Below are positions 45,607-55,686 of a stretch of DNA of 64,000 nucleotides, one piece after another. This stretch comes from an uncultured Verrucomicrobiota bacterium (GTDB taxonomy: Bacteria; Verrucomicrobiota; Verrucomicrobiia; Limisphaerales; UBA9464). The position numbers and the translations under genes were made by a program. The notes under the pieces were generated by a model, which saw nothing but the letters and a program-made list of their open reading frames with translations, searched no databases and was not told the origin of the DNA. The stretch is taken from contig CAIXUG010000056.1 in the NCBI GenBank assembly GCA_903922605.1, positions 62,001 to 126,000 on the forward strand, given 5' to 3'. Position 1 is the stretch's first letter. Every line of letters starts with the position of its first letter.

Positions 45607-45692
45607 AACTGCTGCTGGAGCAGCAACTTCGGCTTTGCTTCCGGGTGCAGAATTGGAAGTCTCAGCGCACACGACTCCTGATATGCACCTGA
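45603..45692 (+). pseudogene. Remnant of a DUF5615 PIN-like toxin start
   Basis: An ATG at 45603 overlaps the antitoxin stop (ATGA). The frame encodes 29 residues beginning MKLLLEQQLRLCF and ends with TGA at 45690-45692. DUF5615 toxins usually begin MKLL(L/F)D(E/Q)(N/H)LSP. The first eight or so residues resemble that start and the overlap is the normal arrangement for the pair, but the rest of a toxin (about 100 residues) is missing. The next gene begins with an ATG at 45683, inside this frame. Confidence 0.5.
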
Positions 45693-46810
45693 AACTTCGT
45701 TTCCATCTCGCCCTGGCCGTTTTCGCAGCGCTTTCGGCTGCTCCCGCCGCCTTCTCCCATGATGTGGTCGGTGGCCATCCCGATGAGGCCGTGACGGCCG
45801 CGCCGCTGCCCATGGTGGTTGAGAAAAAGGGGCCGGTTCGCGCCCCCAAGGCTATGACGCTCGCCCCGGGCATGCCGATCAGCGGCTCGGGTTTCTGGAA
45901 ATTCGTCCCCGCCCGCGATCTCACGCCGGTGCCGGCCGCCGCCATGCCCAAGCTCAAGGGCGCACACGGGACCATCATCGTGGACAAGGAGCGCGACCAG
46001 GTTTTCTGGGGCCTCGAAGGCGTGGGCTGGATCGGCTTCAGCAACCACCTGACCGCGTCGTGGATCGTGAACGGCGATCCGGCCTTCGCGCACGGCAATC
46101 TGCACGGAGCCGACATCCTGCCGCGCAAAGGGCAGCTCCCGCTCGTGGTGGTGGCTGACAATAACGACGGCGAGGTCTATCTGACCGACACCTCCTTTCA
46201 GCACGCCGAGACGCTGAAGATTCCCGACCTCGATCCCTACGCCGACAAGAAGGGCTTCGCGCCGACCGACGCGGCCTTCGTCAGCAAGGACGAGATCTGG
46301 GTGACGGATGGCTACGGCAAGGCCTACTTCATGCCGGCCAGCACGGGGCCGTTCCACTACACCGGCAAGTTCTACGGCGGCAAAAAAATATCCAACACCC
46401 CGCACGGCATCACCTACGATCCGCGCGATCATAATCTGATCATCTCCGCCCGCCCCGAGGGGCAGCTCAAGCGCTGGGATCGTGAGCATTCGTATTTCAC
46501 CGACATCGCCGGCCTGCCGCCGGGCAGCACGGTGTGCGATGTGGACCTGTGGGGTGACTACGCCCTCGCGCCCTGTCTTGACGGCACCAAGGGCACGCCC
46601 GGCCCCATCTACATCATCAACCTGAAGACCAAGTCCATCGTCGCCACGATCAAGCCCAAGGAAGACCTGCGCTATGCGGACGCCCAGCACATCCACGACG
46701 CCGCGTGGTACGTCACCGGCAAGGGCTCGAAGCAGGAGGTCTATATCCTCTTTACGAACTGGAACCCCGGCGGCGTCGGCGCGCTCAAGCTGGTGAACGT
46801 CGCGGACTGA
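45683..46810 (+). CDS. Secreted beta-propeller protein (NHL/SMP-30-like)
   Basis: 375 residues from the ATG at 45683. A signal peptide (LRFHLALAVFAALSAAPAAFS) is followed by repeats of a beta-propeller type: GTIIVDKERDQVFWGLEG, LVVVADNNDGEVYLTDTS, EIWVTDGYGKAYFM, NTPHGITYDPRDHNLIIS. Conserved Asp and Asn residues in PHGITYD and VTDGYG resemble the metal sites of SMP-30 or NHL-type propellers. The enzyme activity, if any, is not known. It starts inside the remnant of the toxin frame, 77 bases after the antitoxin stop. Confidence 0.72.
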   Translation: MHLKLRFHLALAVFAALSAAPAAFSHDVVGGHPDEAVTAAPLPMVVEKKGPVRAPKAMTLAPGMPISGSGFWKFVPARDLTPVPAAAMPKLKGAHGTIIVDKERDQVFWGLEGVGWIGFSNHLTASWIVNGDPAFAHGNLHGADILPRKGQLPLVVVADNNDGEVYLTDTSFQHAETLKIPDLDPYADKKGFAPTDAAFVSKDEIWVTDGYGKAYFMPASTGPFHYTGKFYGGKKISNTPHGITYDPRDHNLIISARPEGQLKRWDREHSYFTDIAGLPPGSTVCDVDLWGDYALAPCLDGTKGTPGPIYIINLKTKSIVATIKPKEDLRYADAQHIHDAAWYVTGKGSKQEVYILFTNWNPGGVGALKLVNVAD

Positions 46811-46815
46811 GCGGA

Positions 46816-46843
46816 GCGCCGGTCTCCGACCCGGCGCGGCTAC
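46816..46843. repeat. Single R1-like hairpin with flanking GGCTACA
   Basis: GCGCCGGTC (46816-46824), loop TCC, GACCCGGCGC (46828-46837): nine base pairs with a one-base bulge, followed by GGCTACA. It resembles one half-unit of the R1 arrays, which end in GCTAC, and lies just after the propeller gene stop. Confidence 0.5.
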
Positions 46844-46941
46844 ACCGATCCGGGTGCAGCCGGAATCAGTGGAGCGGATGATCCAACCGAAGTTGTCCTT
46901 CGGTATGCGTTGAAGTGCTTCGCTTCTAGGTTGGATCGCGC

Positions 46942-47034
46942 CCGTTTTGAATTGGAAAAACAGGGAGGCAGGAAGAGATCGGCCATTCCGGTTTCCTGTT
47001 TTCCTGTTTTCCAAATTACCTCCCTTCCCGGCTT
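46942..47034. repeat. R3-type inverted word repeat upstream of the helicase
   Basis: Left part TTGGAAAAACAGGGAGGCAG (from 46951) and right part TTTCCTGTTTTCCTGTTTTC (from about 46989) are inverted relatives built from GGAAAAACAG / CTGTTTTCC words, with GGAGG on one side and ACCTCCC on the other. The composition differs from the surrounding GC-rich DNA. It lies in the 264 bp gap before the helicase GTG start; no promoter was placed. Confidence 0.6.
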
Positions 47035-47074
47035 TCCAGTCGCGCCTCAAACCGTTAGTCACTGCGGCTCACGC

Positions 47075-49747
47075 GTGACGCTCTACGACCAACTCCTCAA
47101 GGCCGGCTCGACCTCCAACGACGCCCTGCTCGGCGGCTTTCTGGATTACGTCACCGCCAAGGGACTCGAACTCTACCCGGCGCAGGAGGAGGCTATCCTG
47201 GAGCTGTTCGACGGGAAGAACGTCATCCTCAACACGCCAACCGGCTCGGGCAAATCGCTTGTCGCGTCGGCCCTGCATTTCCAATCGCTCGCGAAGGGAC
47301 GCCGCTCCTTCTACACCTGCCCGATCAAGGCACTCGTGAACGAGAAGTGGCTTGCCTTCTGCCGCGAGTTCGGGCCGGAAAATGTCGGCCTGAGCACCGG
47401 CGACGCCACGGTCAACCACGACGCCCCGATCGTGTGCTGCACGGCGGAAATTCTCGCCAACATCGCCCTACGCGACGGCGAACACGCCTTGGTTCACGAC
47501 GTGGTGATGGACGAGTTCCACTACTACTCCGACCGCGAGCGCGGCGTGGCGTGGCAGGTGCCGCTGCTCACGCTGCCGCAGACGCGCTTCCTGCTGATGT
47601 CGGCCACGCTGGGCGAGACGGCCTTCTTCGAGTCGGAGATGACGCGGGTGAACCGCCGCCCGAGTGTCACAATCAAGGGCACGACCCGGCCGGTGCCGCT
47701 GGAGTTCTCCTACGCCGAAACACCGCTCGCGACGACGCTGGAAAAACTCATCACCGACGGCAAGGGACCGGTCTATGTCGTCCATTTCACGCAGGCCGAG
47801 GCGGCGGAAAGCGCACAGGATTTCACCAGCATCAACGTCGCCTCGCGCGAGGAAAAGGCGGCCATCGCGAGCGCGATCGAGGGCTTCAAGTTCGGCAGCC
47901 CCTACGGCCCCGAGCTGAAGAAGTGGCTGCGGCACGGCATCGGACTGCATCACGCGGGGCTGCTGCCCAAGTACCGCATCCTCGTCGAGCAGCTCGCGCA
48001 GCGCGGCCTGCTGCGGGTCATCTGCGGCACCGACACGCTGGGCGTGGGCATCAATCTGCCGATCCGCACCGTGCTCTTCACCCGGCTGTGCAAATACGGC
48101 GGCGAAAAGGTCGCGATCCTCAGCGCGCGCGATTTCCACCAGATCGCCGGCCGCGCGGGACGCAAGGGCCATGACAATGTCGGCTGGGTGGTCGCGCAGG
48201 CCCCCGAGCACGTGATCGAGAATCTCAAGCTGGAGGAAAAGGCGAAGAGCAGCGGCAAGAAGATCGTGAAGCGCCAGGCGCCGGAGAAGAACTTCGTGAA
48301 CTGGGACGCGAAGACCTTCGAACGGCTCCAGACCGCCGCGCCGGAGGCACTCACGTCGCGCTTCCAGGTCACGCACGCGATGCTGCTCAACGTGCTCGGC
48401 CGCCCCGGTGACGGCTGCGCCGCCATGCGCGAGCTGATTCGCACCTGCCACGATTCCGCGAAGCAGAAGAAGGCGCACGCGAAACGCGCCTGGCAGCTTT
48501 TTCGCTCGCTGCTGGACCGTCAGATCATCGAGTTCATCCCGCCCACACCCGAGGGGGCGAAACTCCGCGTCAACGTCACGTTGCCCGAAGATTTCTCGCT
48601 GAACCAGGTGCTGTCGCTGTTCCTGCTCGATTCGATCCCCGCCCTCAATGCCGAGGCGCCCGACTACGCGCTCGACCTCATCTCCCTGATTGAGGGCATT
48701 CTCGAAAGCCCCGAGGTCATCCTGCGCGCACAGCTGAGCCGGCTGAAGGGCCAGAAGATCGCCGAGCTGAAGGCGCAGGGCATGGAGTACGATCAGCGCA
48801 TGGAAGAGCTGGAGAAGCAGGAACCGCCCAAGCCCAAGCCGGAGTTCTTCTACCCGCTCTTCAACGCGTGGTCGGACCGGCATCCGTGGGTGGGCACCGA
48901 GAATCTCCGGCTGAAATCCGTCGCGCGCGAGATGTTCGAAGAGTTCCGCTCCTTCGCCGACTACATCAAGATTTACGAGCTGCAACGAGCCGAGGGCGTG
49001 CTGCTGCGCCACCTGAACAGCGTGTACAAGGTGCTCTCCCAGACCGTGCCCGAGGGGGCCAAGACGGACGCCGTCCGCGACATGGAAGTGTATCTCGCGA
49101 CGATGCTGCGACAGGTCGATTCCAGCCTGCTCGACGAGTGGGAGAAGATGCGCGATCCGAACTACCGGCCGCCCTCCACCGACGCGCCGGAGGTGCGCCC
49201 GCCCGGCGCCGAGGAAGCCGCCCAGGACATCACGCGCGACGTAAAGCCCTTCACCGCGGCGATCCGCACGAAGGTCTTCACCTTCCTGCGCGCCGTGGCG
49301 AACGAGGAGTTTGAGGCGGCGCTCGCGGTCGTGACGTTGACCGAAGAGGAGGGCGGCAAAGTGAGCCAGTCAGCCAGTGAGCCAGTGGGTCAAAGTGGAG
49401 AAGTGCCGCCTACGCCTCCCGCTGATCCTGCCGCCGATGACCTCGTAAATCGTAAATCAAAAATCGTAAATCCAGCCGATCTTCGCGCCGCCTTCGACTC
49501 CTACTACGCCTCCGGCCACCGCTACCTCTGCCTCGATCCGGCCGCCCGAAATCTTCGTCACACCTACGTCATTCCGTCCGAAGACAAGAAAACCTGGCGC
49601 GTGCAGCAAGTGCTCGTGGACCCGGAGGAGCACAACGACTGGCTGGTCGAATTCGACGTGGACCTCGCCGAATCCCGCGCGAAGAAGGAACCGGTGCTGC
49701 GGTTGCGGAGAGTGGGGGCCGTGGGTTCGATCACGGCTGCACCATGA
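47075..49747 (+). CDS. Ski2-like DEAD/DEAH-box helicase with DUF3516
   Basis: 890 residues from a GTG at 47075; the in-frame region to 46910 is repeat DNA. Motifs [22 protein letters not shown] and [13 protein letters not shown] are present, and [17 protein letters not shown] is the Ski2/Mtr4-family segment. The C-terminal half matches the DUF3516 type seen in bacterial homologues. Family members unwind RNA or DNA with 3' to 5' polarity. A run [14 protein letters not shown] at residues about 789-802 is encoded by an R3-like repeat (AAATCGTAAATC) and sits in a variable acidic linker, preceded by an [13 protein letters not shown] stretch. The stop overlaps the following lipoprotein start by four bases. 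Confidence 0.88.
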   Translation: MTLYDQLLKAGSTSNDALLGGFLDYVTAKGLELYPAQEEAILELFDGKNVILNTPTGSGKSLVASALHFQSLAKGRRSFYTCPIKALVNEKWLAFCREFGPENVGLSTGDATVNHDAPIVCCTAEILANIALRDGEHALVHDVVMDEFHYYSDRERGVAWQVPLLTLPQTRFLLMSATLGETAFFESEMTRVNRRPSVTIKGTTRPVPLEFSYAETPLATTLEKLITDGKGPVYVVHFTQAEAAESAQDFTSINVASREEKAAIASAIEGFKFGSPYGPELKKWLRHGIGLHHAGLLPKYRILVEQLAQRGLLRVICGTDTLGVGINLPIRTVLFTRLCKYGGEKVAILSARDFHQIAGRAGRKGHDNVGWVVAQAPEHVIENLKLEEKAKSSGKKIVKRQAPEKNFVNWDAKTFERLQTAAPEALTSRFQVTHAMLLNVLGRPGDGCAAMRELIRTCHDSAKQKKAHAKRAWQLFRSLLDRQIIEFIPPTPEGAKLRVNVTLPEDFSLNQVLSLFLLDSIPALNAEAPDYALDLISLIEGILESPEVILRAQLSRLKGQKIAELKAQGMEYDQRMEELEKQEPPKPKPEFFYPLFNAWSDRHPWVGTENLRLKSVAREMFEEFRSFADYIKIYELQRAEGVLLRHLNSVYKVLSQTVPEGAKTDAVRDMEVYLATMLRQVDSSLLDEWEKMRDPNYRPPSTDAPEVRPPGAEEAAQDITRDVKPFTAAIRTKVFTFLRAVANEEFEAALAVVTLTEEEGGKVSQSASEPVGQSGEVPPTPPADPAADDLVNRKSKIVNPADLRAAFDSYYASGHRYLCLDPAARNLRHTYVIPSEDKKTWRVQQVLVDPEEHNDWLVEFDVDLAESRAKKEPVLRLRRVGAVGSITAAP
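49439..49475. repeat. R3 word repeat inside the helicase gene
   Basis: CTCGTAAATCGTAAATCAAA followed by AATCGTAAATCC (49441-49473) is three near-copies of CGTAAATC. The repeat keeps the helicase reading frame and encodes [11 protein letters not shown]. It has the composition of the intergenic R3 repeats and lies in a part of the protein that looks non-conserved. Confidence 0.65.
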
Positions 49748-52101
49748 ACCGGTTTCCGATCGCCAGCCTGCTGCTCGTGGTCCTCACATTGGCGGCTGGC
49801 TGCCGGTCGCAAATGGGAACGTCCGGCGACCTTTCGTGGCCGACCTTCCTGGTCACCCATGACGACACGGTCATCACGCAGTCGTGCTGGGTGAAGATTC
49901 CGGCAGGCACGGTGATCGCCGACACCAACGGTGACGGTATCATACACATCAGGGCGGACAATGTGAGCGTGCGGTTCGTGCCCGGCTCCGAGCTGCGCGG
50001 TGCGCCGGCCGGCACCCCCTGGGACCAACTGACCGGCATGGGCATCCGCGTGGACGGCCATCGCGGCGTGACGATCGAGGGGGCGGCAGTTCACGGCTTC
50101 AAATGCGGCCTGGTGGCCACGCATGCCGACGGGCTGGTCGTCTCGGGCGGCGATTATTCCGACAACTACCGGCAGCATCTGAAATCCACCCCGACCGCCG
50201 AGGACGGCGCGGACTGGCTCTTCCCGCACCACAACGACGAGACCAAGTGGCGCGACGAATACGGCGGCGCGGTGTGCGTGGAGTTGTCATCGAACATCAC
50301 GGTGCGCGACGTCCGCGTGCGGCGCGGGCAGAACGGCATCGTGCTCGACCGTGTGAACGGCTCGGCGATCTACGACAACGACTGCTCGTTCCTCTCCGGC
50401 TGGGGGCTGGCGCTGTGGCGCAGCAGCACTAACAGGGTCAGCCGGAACGCCTTCGACTTCTGCGTGCGCGGCCACGTCGAGGACGTTTACAACCGGGGGC
50501 AGGATTCCGCCGGGATCCTCTGCTTCGAGCAGTGCAACGACAACGTCTTCGCGGAGAACTCCGTGACCCACGGCGGCGACTGCTTCTTCGGCTTCGCGGG
50601 CCACGAGGCCATCGGCGAGACCTGGATGGACCAAGAGCGCGAACGCCTGCGCAAGGCCACCGGCAAGGAGGAGGTGGACGACCTCATCCATCCGCCCGCC
50701 GAACTCGTCCGCACGCTGAGTGCGCTGGGCTGCAACCGGAATCTGCTCATCGGAAACGACTTCTCGTACTCCCCCGCGCATGGCATCGAGATGACCTTCT
50801 CGGAGGGCAACCGCTTCGTGCGGAACCGGCTCGTCGAGAATGCGATCTGCGGCGTCTGGGGCGGCTACTCGTCGGGCACGCTCATCGCGGAGAACGAGTT
50901 TACGGGCAATGGCGGCATGGCCTACGGGCTGGAGCGCGGCGCGATCAACATGGAGCACGCCGCCGACAACCTGGTCGTCAGCAACCGCTTCGTGAACAAC
51001 AAGGCGGCGGTGCATCTCTGGTGGAACGAAAGCGCGCTGATGAAATTCCCCGGCGTCGCAGGCACCGAGCGCGGCGTGACCGGCAACGTGATTTCGGGCA
51101 ACTGGTTTGAGATCAACCGGGACGTGCCGTTCGCGAACTTGCGGCGTGAGGAAAAGTTGGTGGTTCTGCAGCTTCGCAGTCCTCCCGGCGGTCATGTGAC
51201 GAACAATGTTTACACCGCGAACGAGGTCCGGCTGTCGCACCCGCAGGCGGTGGAATTCGCCGTCGAGTCGGGCTGCGAACCGGTGACCGCTGGCGCCACG
51301 CCGCAGTATGCGTGGCTGCCCTATGAGGCGCTGGGCCGCCGGCATCCGGTCGGCGCTCGGGCCTTCTTGCGCGGACGCAGCCAGATCCTCATGGATGAGT
51401 GGGGCCCGTGGGATCATGCGAGCCAGATGGTGCGTCCGGTGAAGGCTGCGCCCAATGAACACGCGTTCGAGCTGTTCGGCGTGAAGCCGCCGGTCACCGT
51501 GCGGGTGCTCGCGGGCGCGGTGACGCCGGTCGTGGAGGCCGGCGATCCCACCCGGCTGCGGCTGCAGAGCCGGGCGGGCGTGACCGGCTATCGCGTCCGC
51601 CTCAATGCCGAGCTGTTCACCCGCGAACTCGCCGGCACCATCATCGCCACCGAGTGGAAGCTGAAGGTGTTCCCCTGGACCGCCCCCACCGATCCGCGCA
51701 CGAATCTCCTAGCTTGGCGGCAACTGGCGGACGGCCCCGAAGCCTTCGCCGCCACCGCCCCCGTGCTCGACTTCCCCTACGGCGGAGGCGGCCCGCGCAC
51801 GATGAAACTCTCCGACGAGATCACCGCGCGCGGCCCGGGCAACGACCACTTCGGCATGATTGCCCGCACGCGCCTTGCGCTGCCGGCTGGCCGCTGGCGT
51901 CTCACCACCCTGAGCGACGACGGCGTCCGCGTGCTGGTGGATGGCCGCCCGATCATCGAGAACTGGGCCTGGCACGGCCCGACCACCGACGAGGCCGTCT
52001 TCACCCAGCCCCAATCCGGCGACGTGGACCTCGTCGTGGAGCACTTCGAGATCGACGGGTTTGCGACGCTGCGGGTGGATATTATGGCAGATAAGCCGTA
52101 G
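49744..52101 (+). CDS. Right-handed parallel beta-helix lipoprotein with a PA14-like C-terminus
   Basis: 785 residues. The N-terminus ends in a lipobox (LAAGC at 17-21). Residues about 60-500 have the repeated pattern of a parallel beta helix (e.g. [77 protein letters not shown]). The C-terminal region ([21 protein letters not shown]...[26 protein letters not shown]) has the pattern of a PA14-like carbohydrate-binding domain. Likely a surface protein that binds or cleaves polysaccharide; no catalytic residues are obvious. The start overlaps the helicase stop by four bases (ATGA). Confidence 0.72.
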   Translation: MNRFPIASLLLVVLTLAAGCRSQMGTSGDLSWPTFLVTHDDTVITQSCWVKIPAGTVIADTNGDGIIHIRADNVSVRFVPGSELRGAPAGTPWDQLTGMGIRVDGHRGVTIEGAAVHGFKCGLVATHADGLVVSGGDYSDNYRQHLKSTPTAEDGADWLFPHHNDETKWRDEYGGAVCVELSSNITVRDVRVRRGQNGIVLDRVNGSAIYDNDCSFLSGWGLALWRSSTNRVSRNAFDFCVRGHVEDVYNRGQDSAGILCFEQCNDNVFAENSVTHGGDCFFGFAGHEAIGETWMDQERERLRKATGKEEVDDLIHPPAELVRTLSALGCNRNLLIGNDFSYSPAHGIEMTFSEGNRFVRNRLVENAICGVWGGYSSGTLIAENEFTGNGGMAYGLERGAINMEHAADNLVVSNRFVNNKAAVHLWWNESALMKFPGVAGTERGVTGNVISGNWFEINRDVPFANLRREEKLVVLQLRSPPGGHVTNNVYTANEVRLSHPQAVEFAVESGCEPVTAGATPQYAWLPYEALGRRHPVGARAFLRGRSQILMDEWGPWDHASQMVRPVKAAPNEHAFELFGVKPPVTVRVLAGAVTPVVEAGDPTRLRLQSRAGVTGYRVRLNAELFTRELAGTIIATEWKLKVFPWTAPTDPRTNLLAWRQLADGPEAFAATAPVLDFPYGGGGPRTMKLSDEITARGPGNDHFGMIARTRLALPAGRWRLTTLSDDGVRVLVDGRPIIENWAWHGPTTDEAVFTQPQSGDVDLVVEHFEIDGFATLRVDIMADKP

Positions 52102-52104
52102 CAG

Positions 52105-53223
52105 TCACTTCGGCCACTCGCTCACGCGCTCCCAATACTTTCTCAACCACTTCATGTGGTCCTTGGGGCTCGGCATTGAGTTGGCCAAAGCCAGTGATCC
52201 GAGTGATTTGTCCGGCCAGAGGTGCAGGCGGTCGCTGATGCCGATTTCCTTGGCAAGACGTTCGACCGTCTGTAGCGCAGACACAGCATATTTCTGCCAA
52301 CTCTGACGGGACTCGAAGACCTCCGTCCGCAACTTGATGCCGAGGGAACTGGCTTGGGTCTCAATACGTGCCACGTTCTCCGCACGAATATTGATGGGCT
52401 CGTGGAAGACGGTCTTGGGCCTCAGTTCGGCAATGGCTTTGAGCGTGGCCCGCAGGTCGGTCTCGTCACATTCGGGATAGGTCGGAGCGACGGCCACGTA
52501 GACATGCAGGCCAGCGTCGCGGGCGGCCTGGAGCGTGGTGAGGCGCTGCGAGGGTGCCGGGGCTTTCGGTTCGTAAATCTTGGCAAGGTCGTTCCGCAAT
52601 GTCGGCAGGCTCATGCCGAACAGCAGGCGCGGGCCGAAGCTGCGGAAGAGTTCAAAATCCGCCCGGGCCAACGGGCTGCGCGTAAGAATACGGACATTGA
52701 GAGTGGAGTGGTCGCGGATCAGCTCTAAGGAACGACGGACCAGATAGCGGGCTTGGCGGCTTAGCTCACGTTGCTTTTCCGGGTTCGGATGATGGATGAC
52801 CTGGTAAGGGTCGGTCGTGCTGCAATACATCACTGCCCGGTTTCCGTCGGGCTTCAATCGGTCGCGCGGCGTGTTCTCAGCGGAACGGAGCGACGCCAGA
52901 AACTTGTCCTCATCGAAAGGCCGCAGCAGCACGTAGTCGCCCCATTCGGCGTCCGGATCTTTAACGCCGTATTCGGCCAGCTTCGGGGCCTGCTTGATGG
53001 TCGCCGCGCTCGGCACGTAGCAGAACCGGCATGCATGCGAGCAGCCGACCGCAATGTTGAAGGCCCAATCGGAGAGGCTTTTGTAGACGAAATTGTTGGG
53101 AGCGATGACTGCGGGCGAGGACCAGATGCCGACGCGGTCTTCGAGGGGCGGACGCACTGTACGCCACCGCTTCAAATGCACGCTTTCGACGGTCACTTTC
53201 GCTGTGTCTAAGAAAGTCGTCAT
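52105..53223 (-). CDS. Radical SAM protein, SPL-like, in the three-Cys-motif (TcmP) system
   Basis: 372 residues from an ATG at 53223. The Fe-S motif is CSHACRFC (Cys61, Cys65, Cys68), a CXXXCXXC. The body reads as a partial TIM barrel with VMYCSTTDPYQVIHH and LNVRILTRSPLARADFELF, as in spore-photoproduct-lyase-like radical SAM proteins. It is the standard partner of TcmP: the gene overlaps the tcmP stop by four bases (ATGA). Members of this pair are found in sparse, mobile distribution; the reaction is not established. The gene ends 4 bp after the beta-helix gene stop on the other strand. Confidence 0.85.
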   Translation of the reverse strand: MTTFLDTAKVTVESVHLKRWRTVRPPLEDRVGIWSSPAVIAPNNFVYKSLSDWAFNIAVGCSHACRFCYVPSAATIKQAPKLAEYGVKDPDAEWGDYVLLRPFDEDKFLASLRSAENTPRDRLKPDGNRAVMYCSTTDPYQVIHHPNPEKQRELSRQARYLVRRSLELIRDHSTLNVRILTRSPLARADFELFRSFGPRLLFGMSLPTLRNDLAKIYEPKAPAPSQRLTTLQAARDAGLHVYVAVAPTYPECDETDLRATLKAIAELRPKTVFHEPINIRAENVARIETQASSLGIKLRTEVFESRQSWQKYAVSALQTVERLAKEIGISDRLHLWPDKSLGSLALANSMPSPKDHMKWLRKYWERVSEWPK

Positions 53224-54131
53224 GGTTTCAGTATATTCTCAGCGATCCTGACTGCAATTTTGCCACCGTTACCTGGGTTTCCAGCAGCAAAGTACAACAG
53301 ATAGAGGGGGCAGTTCGAGCTGTTGAGCAATGGCAAAGGATTTTTTGCGACATGCGGAAAAACGGTCTTCAGACGCTTTAGAAAATATCGGCTGATGGCG
53401 TCGAAGTTTGCGACTTTGCGTGTCTCGATGACCGGTAAGTCGCTAAGCAATTCGTATTGCTCAGTTTGTTTGTAGAACTCATCAAACCAGTCCGTCGCTC
53501 CGAATGTCGCATCGAGTCGGGTCCGCCATGAGTTCGGAATAACTCCATTGCGTGTGAGGAGTCGGTTCGCACCTGTTCCAAGAGGAAAGAGCAACCAGAG
53601 ATCAATCGCGCCAGTCTTGGCGATGGCAGTGATTGTTTTCCAAGTGACCTGCATCCCGAAAGGGTCGAGAAAAAGTACCGCACGCCGGTTGTTCCAATTC
53701 CGTTTCAGACATAGCTCGTCGAGATAGCTAGTCGCCTCTGTATTCTTGAACTCCAGCTTGCCTTTGAGGTTCGGAAACTTATCGCCCAATTGGATCAATT
53801 CCCTATACCGAGCTGGACTACGCTCAATGAAGATATATTGGTCAAATTGCGGTTCAACCTTCAATGCTACCTGAGCGGAGCCTTCGAGAAACTGCCGTGA
53901 TTCCTCAGAATGCAATCCTTCAAAGAACGGCGCGAACTCGTCATCGATTTCTTTTGGAGTATTATAGCCTGTTCCGGCGAATGCGTCGATGTACGCAAAG
54001 CGAAAACCGCGCCCCTGTTTCCGCAATGCATTCATGATTGTCGCATAAGCGACCAGATACTTTCGGACGCGTTCAAGTTTCTCAGAAGTCCAATCTCCCC
54101 CGAATTGCTGCTTAGTTCCTTCTTTTGGCAT
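53220..54131 (-). CDS. tcmP: Three-Cys-motif partner protein TcmP
   Basis: 303 residues from an ATG at 54131; a GTG at 54137 would add two. The N-terminus (MPKEGTKQQFGGDWTSEKLERVRKYL) is that of TcmP. IDAFAGTGYN (48-57) looks like the SAM-binding glycine loop of methyltransferases, FIERSP resembles the acidic residue after strand 2, and LDPFGMQV (155-162) resembles the catalytic DPPY/DPFG motif. The gene is clearly richer in A and T than its neighbours, which suggests acquisition. Paired with a radical SAM gene downstream by a four-base overlap. Methyltransferase activity is an inference; no activity is known to me for this family. Confidence 0.85.
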   Translation of the reverse strand: MPKEGTKQQFGGDWTSEKLERVRKYLVAYATIMNALRKQGRGFRFAYIDAFAGTGYNTPKEIDDEFAPFFEGLHSEESRQFLEGSAQVALKVEPQFDQYIFIERSPARYRELIQLGDKFPNLKGKLEFKNTEATSYLDELCLKRNWNNRRAVLFLDPFGMQVTWKTITAIAKTGAIDLWLLFPLGTGANRLLTRNGVIPNSWRTRLDATFGATDWFDEFYKQTEQYELLSDLPVIETRKVANFDAISRYFLKRLKTVFPHVAKNPLPLLNSSNCPLYLLYFAAGNPGNGGKIAVRIAENILKP

Positions 54132-54184
54132 GAGCACTAATAATACGAAAGTTGGTTGGAAAAGGATAGTCTTGGCGTATGTGT

Positions 54185-55543
54185 CTACTCCTTCAGCAGC
54201 TTCTTGATCGCCCCCATCAGCACCGGTTCGGCTTCGGGGCCGACGTTGGAGGAGCGGGGTTCGGTCTCGTAGCCGCCTTCGGTGTAGGCGCGGGCGGTGC
54301 CGATGTACCAGGGGCCGTAATCACCATAGGCGGCCATCGCCACGAAGCGGTCGGGACGCTCGGCCTTCGCGGCGAGCTGGTATTCCACGAAGAGTTCGCC
54401 GGGCAGGTGCAGCAGCCGGGCGCGGCCGAGCGTCAGGCAGGTGACGTCGAGCTTGCGGCCTGCCTGGCAGAGGCGCAGCCACGCTAGCCGGGAGGCGCCG
54501 CTCTGCGTGATGAACGAGCCGGCCCGGCCCCGCATCTCGGCCTCCACCTGGGCGACGTCGATGCGCTTCGACGGCGGGATCACGACGGATTCAATGCGCC
54601 AGGCCACGTCGGCGGCGGTGATCGGTTCGCGCTTGGTATTGTCCCAGGCGCGCTTCATGCCGTCGGCGAGGCGCTGGGCGAGCACGAGGCGGTTGGTGGG
54701 CGAGCCGTCGTTGTACTTGCCCGCGCCGATGTTGCCGCCCGCACCGTTGAAGTGGACGTGCAGCGCCTCGGGCACCGCAAGCTGGCGCAGGAAGCGCGCG
54801 AGGCCGGGGAAGTCAGGATTCGGGATGCCGGTGCGGTAGTAGCTCTGAGGGTGTGTGGCGTAGTAGCTGAGCACGGCGACGGGATGATTCGTGTTCCAGA
54901 AGCTCACGAGGGAAACCTCGGGATCGATCGTGCCCTCCGGTTCCGCGCGCAGGGCCGCGTCGGGCGTCGCGGTGTAGCGCACGGCGCGCACCTTGCCATC
55001 GGGGCCGAAGATGCGGCGGTTCGACGCGACCTGATACACCGGTGCGACCCCGAGGCCGAGGTGCGTCACCGGTTCCGCGTGCGCCAGCGATTCGTGCACT
55101 GCGGCAGCGAGGCGACGCAGGGCTTCACGCTGGAAGGTACCCTCGAAATTCAGCGGATCGATGCCGGCGTCCTTCAGGATCTTCTCCGCACCGAAATCGC
55201 AGTCCGGAGCGTCGTGCTGGTGCAGCGTGTGGACGGTGACGCGGGCGGGCACGGTGTCGGCCGCGGTGGCGAGTGCGGCCCGAAATAGATCGTGGCTCTC
55301 GTTGGCAATGCCGATCCAGTCCACCGCGCACAGCACGATGGGCTGGCCGGCGCCGAGCAGCACGATGCCCCGGGCGCGCAGGCCGAGGTCCCAGGTGTTG
55401 GTGACCGTGTCGTACGCCATGCGGCTGCCGACGGGCGGGGTGACGTCGACGTCAAAGGTGGCCACGCGCAGTGCATCCGCCTGGGCGATACCGACGACGA
55501 GGAGGAACGCGGTGAAGGCGAGAGCGACGTGGCGGCGAAGCAT
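54185..55543 (-). CDS. Neutral/alkaline ceramidase-like hydrolase (secreted)
   Basis: 452 residues from an ATG at 55543. A signal peptide ([19 protein letters not shown]) precedes [19 protein letters not shown], the start of the neutral ceramidase N-terminal domain. [13 protein letters not shown] and [12 protein letters not shown] carry His residues in positions similar to the zinc ligands of the family, and [15 protein letters not shown] is a further family-like segment. Such proteins hydrolyse N-acyl bonds of sphingolipids; in bacteria many have unknown substrates. The chain lacks the C-terminal domain found in full ceramidases. Likely periplasmic. It begins just left of an R3 repeat. Confidence 0.85.
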   Translation of the reverse strand: MLRRHVALAFTAFLLVVGIAQADALRVATFDVDVTPPVGSRMAYDTVTNTWDLGLRARGIVLLGAGQPIVLCAVDWIGIANESHDLFRAALATAADTVPARVTVHTLHQHDAPDCDFGAEKILKDAGIDPLNFEGTFQREALRRLAAAVHESLAHAEPVTHLGLGVAPVYQVASNRRIFGPDGKVRAVRYTATPDAALRAEPEGTIDPEVSLVSFWNTNHPVAVLSYYATHPQSYYRTGIPNPDFPGLARFLRQLAVPEALHVHFNGAGGNIGAGKYNDGSPTNRLVLAQRLADGMKRAWDNTKREPITAADVAWRIESVVIPPSKRIDVAQVEAEMRGRAGSFITQSGASRLAWLRLCQAGRKLDVTCLTLGRARLLHLPGELFVEYQLAAKAERPDRFVAMAAYGDYGPWYIGTARAYTEGGYETEPRSSNVGPEAEPVLMGAIKKLLKE

Positions 55544-55583
55544 GGCGCGAGATTAGTAAGGTGGCCCGGGAGTGACGAGAGGG

Positions 55584-55674
55584 CAGATCGGTTTTCGGTT
55601 TTCGGTTTTCAGCCGTCGAAAACCCAACGCTCGGAGGCGAACATTCGTCATTCGAAATTCGCCACTCGAAATAG
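55584..55674. repeat. R3 word repeat cluster
   Basis: In the 143 bp between the ceramidase-like and permease genes, two kinds of word repeats are found: CGGTTTTCGGTTTTCGGTTT (three copies of GGTTTTC, with an inverted GAAAACC at 55619-55625), and ACATTCGTCATTCGAAATTC followed by GCCACTCGAAATAGG. The second closely matches the repeats at 29.0 and 40.3 kb. Nothing else was seen in this gap. Confidence 0.65.
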
Positions 55675-55686
55675 GACCCGCCCCGA

